A stretch of 47,006 nt of DNA. Origin: Microseira wollei NIES-4236 (GTDB taxonomy: Bacteria > Cyanobacteriota > Cyanobacteriia > Cyanobacteriales > Aerosakkonemataceae). This document shows positions 44,501 through 47,006 of this stretch, piece by piece. Each line of letters begins with the position of its first letter. Position 1 is the first letter of the stretch. Under the pieces are notes generated by a model. That model made no database searches. It was not told where the DNA came from and saw only the letters and a list, made by a program, of their open reading frames with translations. The translations under genes and the position numbers were made by a program. The DNA lies in NCBI RefSeq assembly GCF_020521235.1, contig NZ_BLAY01000074.1, positions 1-47,006 on the forward strand, read 5' to 3'.

Positions 44501-46460
44501 TCACGAAACGAATGCCTTTTGGCTCGAGCGCCTGCATCCCGACGATCGGGAACGAGTCAGCTCTGTATACCAAGAGTACATCACAGGCAGACGCGACCAG
44601 TACCAAGTGGAATTCCGGCAACGCACAAAATCGGGAGATTGGAAATGGATACTTTCCATCGGCAGCATCGTTGCTTGGGATGGAGATGGTAATCCGCTGC
44701 GGATGCTGGGGATACACGCAGATATTAGCGATCGCAAACAAGCCGAACTGGAGCGAGAATATCTCCTGGCTCGCGAACGACACTATAGCGAGCAATTGCA
44801 AGGATTGACGGCGGCGGCGCTAGCAATCAATTCGGCGCTTTCGGTGGAAGAAGTGTTGCAAGCGATCGCAGATCGAGCAGCTGCGATCGTTGGTAGTCAC
44901 CAATCTGTCACTAGCATCATTGTTAACAATAACTGGGAACAAGCAATCAACGCCGTTTACCTGTCCGATAAATATGCACAGTGGCGAGACTATGATGCCA
45001 AGACAGATGGATCTGGAATTTATACCTGCGTATGTCACTTAAATCGCCCGATGCGAATGACGCAAGCCGAACTCGAAACCCATCCCCATTGGCAAGGCTT
45101 TGGCAAAGAAGCACTGAACCATCCTCCCATGCGCGGCTGGCTGGCAGCACCTTTGGTAGGGCGAGACGGACACAACATCGGCTTGATTCAGCTTTCAGAC
45201 AAATATGAAGGTGATTTTACTGAAACCGACGAAGCCGTAGTGGTGCAATTAGCGCAGATGGCATCGATCGCAGTGGAAAATGTGCGGTTATACGAAGCCG
45301 AACAGCAAGCGCGGGAAGAAGCACAAACCGCGAACCGCCTCAAAGACGAGTTTTTAGCAGTGCTGTCTCACGAGTTGCGTAGTCCCCTCAACCCGATCTT
45401 AGGTTGGACTAAACTATTGCAAACTCGCAAACTCAATCCCGAACGCACAGTCGAAGCCTTAACCACCATCGAACGCAATGCCAAACTGCAAGCTCAACTA
45501 ATCGAAGACTTGCTCGATATCTCTCGGATTATGCGGGGCAAACTAACGCTAAATTCGGCTCCTGTGAGTTTACCCTTTGTAATTTACAGCGCCCTCGAAA
45601 CAGTTCGCCTCGCAGCGGAAGCAAAAAATATTCAATTCAATCTGGCACTTGACTCAACAGTCGGTGAGGTGTTGGGAGATGCGGGACGATTGCAACAAGT
45701 GGTGTGGAATCTGCTTTCAAACGCGGTTAAATTCACACCTGCTGGCGGACAGGTCACAATTCGCCTAACTCAAGTTGATACTGATGCTCAAATTCAAATA
45801 ATTGATACGGGTAAAGGCATCAATCCCAAATTCTTGCCTTACGTATTCGAGTATTTCCGGCAAGAAGATGGCTCCACCACGCGCAAATTTGGCGGGTTAG
45901 GATTGGGACTAGCGATCGCGCGTCAAATTGTGGAAATGCACGGCGGGAGGATTTCGGCAGATAGTCCAGGTGTTGGATTTGGCGCCACTTTTACCGTTAA
46001 GTTGCCTACTGTTAATGGTAAATTGAAACCTGCTGCCTCGCGAGCGATCGCCGCATCATCCCCAAGCGCGCCAAAAACTCCACTGACTGGAATGCGAATA
46101 TTGGTTGTTGATGATACTGCCGATACGCGAGAGTTTCTCACATTCTTGTTGGAAGAGAATGGTGCGATCGTCTTGGCAGTCAGTTCAGCCACAGAAGCCT
46201 TGCAGACATTCGGAGAATTCCAGCCTGACATTATTCTCAGCGATATTGGGATGCCAGAAATGGACGGTTATGAATTAATGCGATCAATTCGGAGGTTAGA
46301 AGCAGGCAGATCGATTCCGGCGATTGCCTTAACCGCGTATGCTGGAGAGATAGACCAGAAACAAGCGATCGCCGCAGGGTTTCAACGTCATGTAGCCAAA
46401 CCGATCGATCCAGATCGGATTATTTCATACATTGTCGAGTTAGTGCAACAAAAGGAATAA
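41502..46460 (+). CDS. Soluble multi-PAS/GAF hybrid histidine kinase
   Basis: About 1652 residues from GTG 41502, which has AGGAGG 6 nt ahead; upstream in-frame starts at 41448 (GTG) and 41481 (ATG) lack this. Eight PAS-type domains occupy about residues 20-1085, most ending in a DISDRKQAE-like linker, then a GAF domain (~1100-1270), HisKA with H1290 (LSHELRSPLNPI), ATPase domain (QQVVWNLLSNAVKFT, IDTGKGI, GLGLGLAIA) and a receiver (~1540-1650, D1581 in LSDIGMPEMDG). No membrane segment is seen, so it senses inside the cell, perhaps light or redox; no chromophore cysteine was identified. Two genomic repeats interrupt it in frame (41911-41934 and 43849-43927). Partner unknown. Confidence 0.92.
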   Translation: MSELARNWECDPSESATTFRADGMVLQFADGAIAACNAVAAEILGYTADQLIGKALFDSPRQFIHLDGSAFLPEENPALVALRSGQPCSNVTIGFYRQDGELVWLLLDAQPLFRANESAPYAVVTTIARPVEKTTSRAGRMPTPQEFLQKSTDVTAQNRQDFARSAQQDTMQTTEANLRLFIKYAPVCIAMFDRNMNYVALSQRWVEIYQLESVEAVLGRSHYEVFPQISDRWRQAHQRGLAGEIQQCEEDSFTLADGSLQWLRWEIRPWHAEGGDIGGIVIFVADISDRKRTEVAQRQSEERYRALIELSPQIVFISDPDGSIIYCNQWGLEFTGRSLQELQGDGWVDLVRPDARDRVYTTWQTATKQVSDYEIEIPFRRADGVYRWIYTRALPVRDNNGKIDYWIGVALDISDRKQIEQELQQTNQTLRTLIESSPLPIVALEANATVRMWNKAATEVFGWSEAEVLNRPIPIVPPDQLDECQQLRAAVANGETLFGMETYRRKQDGSELIVSISAAPVYGNSGSIDEIMLIFQDISPRKQIEAALRESEHRYRTLFETMDQGFCVCEMLFSENGEPIDYRFLEVNHVFEQMTGLEQAMGKTARQLVPNLEAFWFETYGRVALTGEPARFENQSTAMNRWFDVSAFRIGDPQSHKFAILFTNISDRKQTEQSWRESEERLRLGMQVAGFALAKFDYASNTVELSKEAAAVYGLPAGELVVPRSRIHATFHPEEREELLEIIAQVLDPSGTGWFSRDHRVVWGNGEVRWLTVRKQVFFDRASRDVTCNVSTARRNVSTARRNVSTARPTHAILAAIDISDRKQAELALAESESRFRTLADNIAQLAWMTDSNGWIFWYNQRWFEYTGTTLEEMQGWGWQKVHHPDHIERVVEHFRHCLKIGEPWEDTFPLLGKDGTYRWFLSRAIPIRDEQGNVVRWFGTNTDISDRKQAEIALQQSEERLRLALNAAHQGLYDLNIQTGEAIVSPEYAQMLGYDPQEFHETNAFWLERLHPDDRERVSSVYQEYITGRRDQYQVEFRQRTKSGDWKWILSIGSIVAWDGDGNPLRMLGIHADISDRKQAELEREYLLARERHYSEQLQGLTAAALAINSALSVEEVLQAIADRAAAIVGSHQSVTSIIVNNNWEQAINAVYLSDKYAQWRDYDAKTDGSGIYTCVCHLNRPMRMTQAELETHPHWQGFGKEALNHPPMRGWLAAPLVGRDGHNIGLIQLSDKYEGDFTETDEAVVVQLAQMASIAVENVRLYEAEQQAREEAQTANRLKDEFLAVLSHELRSPLNPILGWTKLLQTRKLNPERTVEALTTIERNAKLQAQLIEDLLDISRIMRGKLTLNSAPVSLPFVIYSALETVRLAAEAKNIQFNLALDSTVGEVLGDAGRLQQVVWNLLSNAVKFTPAGGQVTIRLTQVDTDAQIQIIDTGKGINPKFLPYVFEYFRQEDGSTTRKFGGLGLGLAIARQIVEMHGGRISADSPGVGFGATFTVKLPTVNGKLKPAASRAIAASSPSAPKTPLTGMRILVVDDTADTREFLTFLLEENGAIVLAVSSATEALQTFGEFQPDIILSDIGMPEMDGYELMRSIRRLEAGRSIPAIALTAYAGEIDQKQAIAAGFQRHVAKPIDPDRIISYIVELVQQKE
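41911..41934. repeat. In-frame GGGCAGG...CCCACCCCAC repeat in PAS kinase
   Basis: GGGCAGGTAGGATGCCC followed by ACCCCAC, the same family as the repeats at 2782 and 13266. It codes for AGRMPTP in the linker between the first and second PAS domains. Confidence 0.75.
43849..43927. repeat. In-frame palindrome and 21-bp tandem repeat in PAS kinase
   Basis: A perfect 28-bp palindrome (43849-43876, arms GTAGAGACGTTACA and TGTAACGTCTCTAC) is followed by two 21-bp units (43877-43897, 43898-43918) and part of a third. The unit codes for seven residues (ARRNVST), so the frame holds. It extends the end of the sixth PAS domain by ~28 residues. Confidence 0.9.
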
Positions 46461-46476
46461 TTATTGTAGGGGCATA

Positions 46477-47006
46477 TTGTAGGGGCACGGCAGCAATAAG
46501 CGCCCAAAACATGAAGGTTGTCTGCTGCCGTGCCCCTACCACCTACCAATGCAACCGGACATGATATTACAGCAGTTTTCCATGGGGTGCAACACAGTTA
46601 TTGTTGTAGGGGCACCGCAGCAATCAGCGCCCAAAACATGAAGGTTGTCTGCTGCCGTGCCCCTACCACCTACCAATGCAACCGGACATGATATTACAGC
46701 AGTTTTCCATGGGTTGCAACACAGTTATTGTTGTAGGGGCACCGCAGCAATCAGCGCCCAAAACATGAAGGTTGTCTGCTGCCGTGCCCCTACCACCTAC
46801 CAATGCAACCGGACATGATATTACAGCAGTTTTCCATGGGGTGCAACACAGTTATTGTTGTAGGGGCACGGCAGCAATAAGCGCCCAAAACATGAAGGTT
46901 GTCTGCTGCCGTGCCCCTACCACCTACCAATGCAACCGGACATGATATTACAGCAGTTTTCCATGGGTTGCAACACAGTTATTGTTGTAGGGGCACGGCA
47001 GCAATC
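46477..47006. repeat. 127-bp tandem repeat array (runs off the right edge)
   Basis: Units start at 46477, 46604, 46731, 46858 and 46985 (127-bp period; four full, a fifth cut by the edge). Each has a 17-bp stem, GTAGGGGCACGGCAGCA with TGCTGCCGTGCCCCTAC, around a 27-nt loop. In units 2 and 3 one arm reads CACCGCAG, a mismatch. A second alternating change (GGGGTGC or GGGTTGC) shows that units were copied in pairs. No ORF spans it. Confidence 0.92.

Noticed and set aside
46477-47006. CRISPR array
   Set aside because: The whole 127-bp unit is repeated with no unique spacers and no cas genes are present.

Overview
The window comes from a filamentous, repeat-rich cyanobacterium, probably of the Oscillatoria/Microcoleus/Kamptonema type. 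The evidence is dense HIP1 octamers (GCGATCGC), a carboxysome-type BMC shell protein, many class III cyclase and hybrid-kinase genes, and large numbers of palindromic and tandem repeats typical of such genomes. The genus is an inference. No rRNA, tRNA or CRISPR array was seen.

Layout. 1-4425: an ATGA-coupled pair (AAA-type ATPase, then a TPR protein with a degenerate NTPase-like N-terminus that runs off the left edge), a MITE with a 5-bp target duplication, a DUF4058-like protein and a ParD/ParE toxin-antitoxin pair. 4553-9411: a minus-strand operon encoding a membrane-anchored coiled-coil protein with a TerB-C-like C-terminus, a DUF2791/BrxD-type ATPase and an Lhr/BrxHI-type helicase. This is a defence-like module without the rest of BREX. 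9463-10830: a solitary TnpB element. 10966-18032: a BMC shell protein, two secreted pentapeptide/DUF4214 paralogues, an FkbM methyltransferase, a rubredoxin/flavoprotein pair missed by length-limited gene calling, a small membrane protein and a START-like protein.

18787-39788: a 21-kb signalling island. It holds five histidine kinases, two free receiver proteins, four proteins with class III nucleotide cyclase domains, and two paralogous HD-domain proteins. Each HD gene converges on, and overlaps at its 3' end, a cyclase gene. The kinase-receiver-(receiver-cyclase) cassette occurs twice with ATGA-type coupling (18787-22831 and 33744-36933). The layout suggests phosphorelay-controlled cAMP synthesis, with the HD proteins as possible phosphodiesterases; that last step is inference. 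40196-40732 encodes a Tat-exported 5-hydroxyisourate hydrolase. 41502-46460 encodes a sixth kinase with about eight PAS domains, GAF and a receiver.

A theme across the window is invasion of coding sequence by genomic repeats in frame: in two kinases at the same loop of the ATPase domain, in the PAS kinase (twice), the flavoprotein, the TerB-C-like protein, the hydroxyisourate hydrolase and possibly the helicase. The right edge lies inside a 127-bp tandem repeat array.
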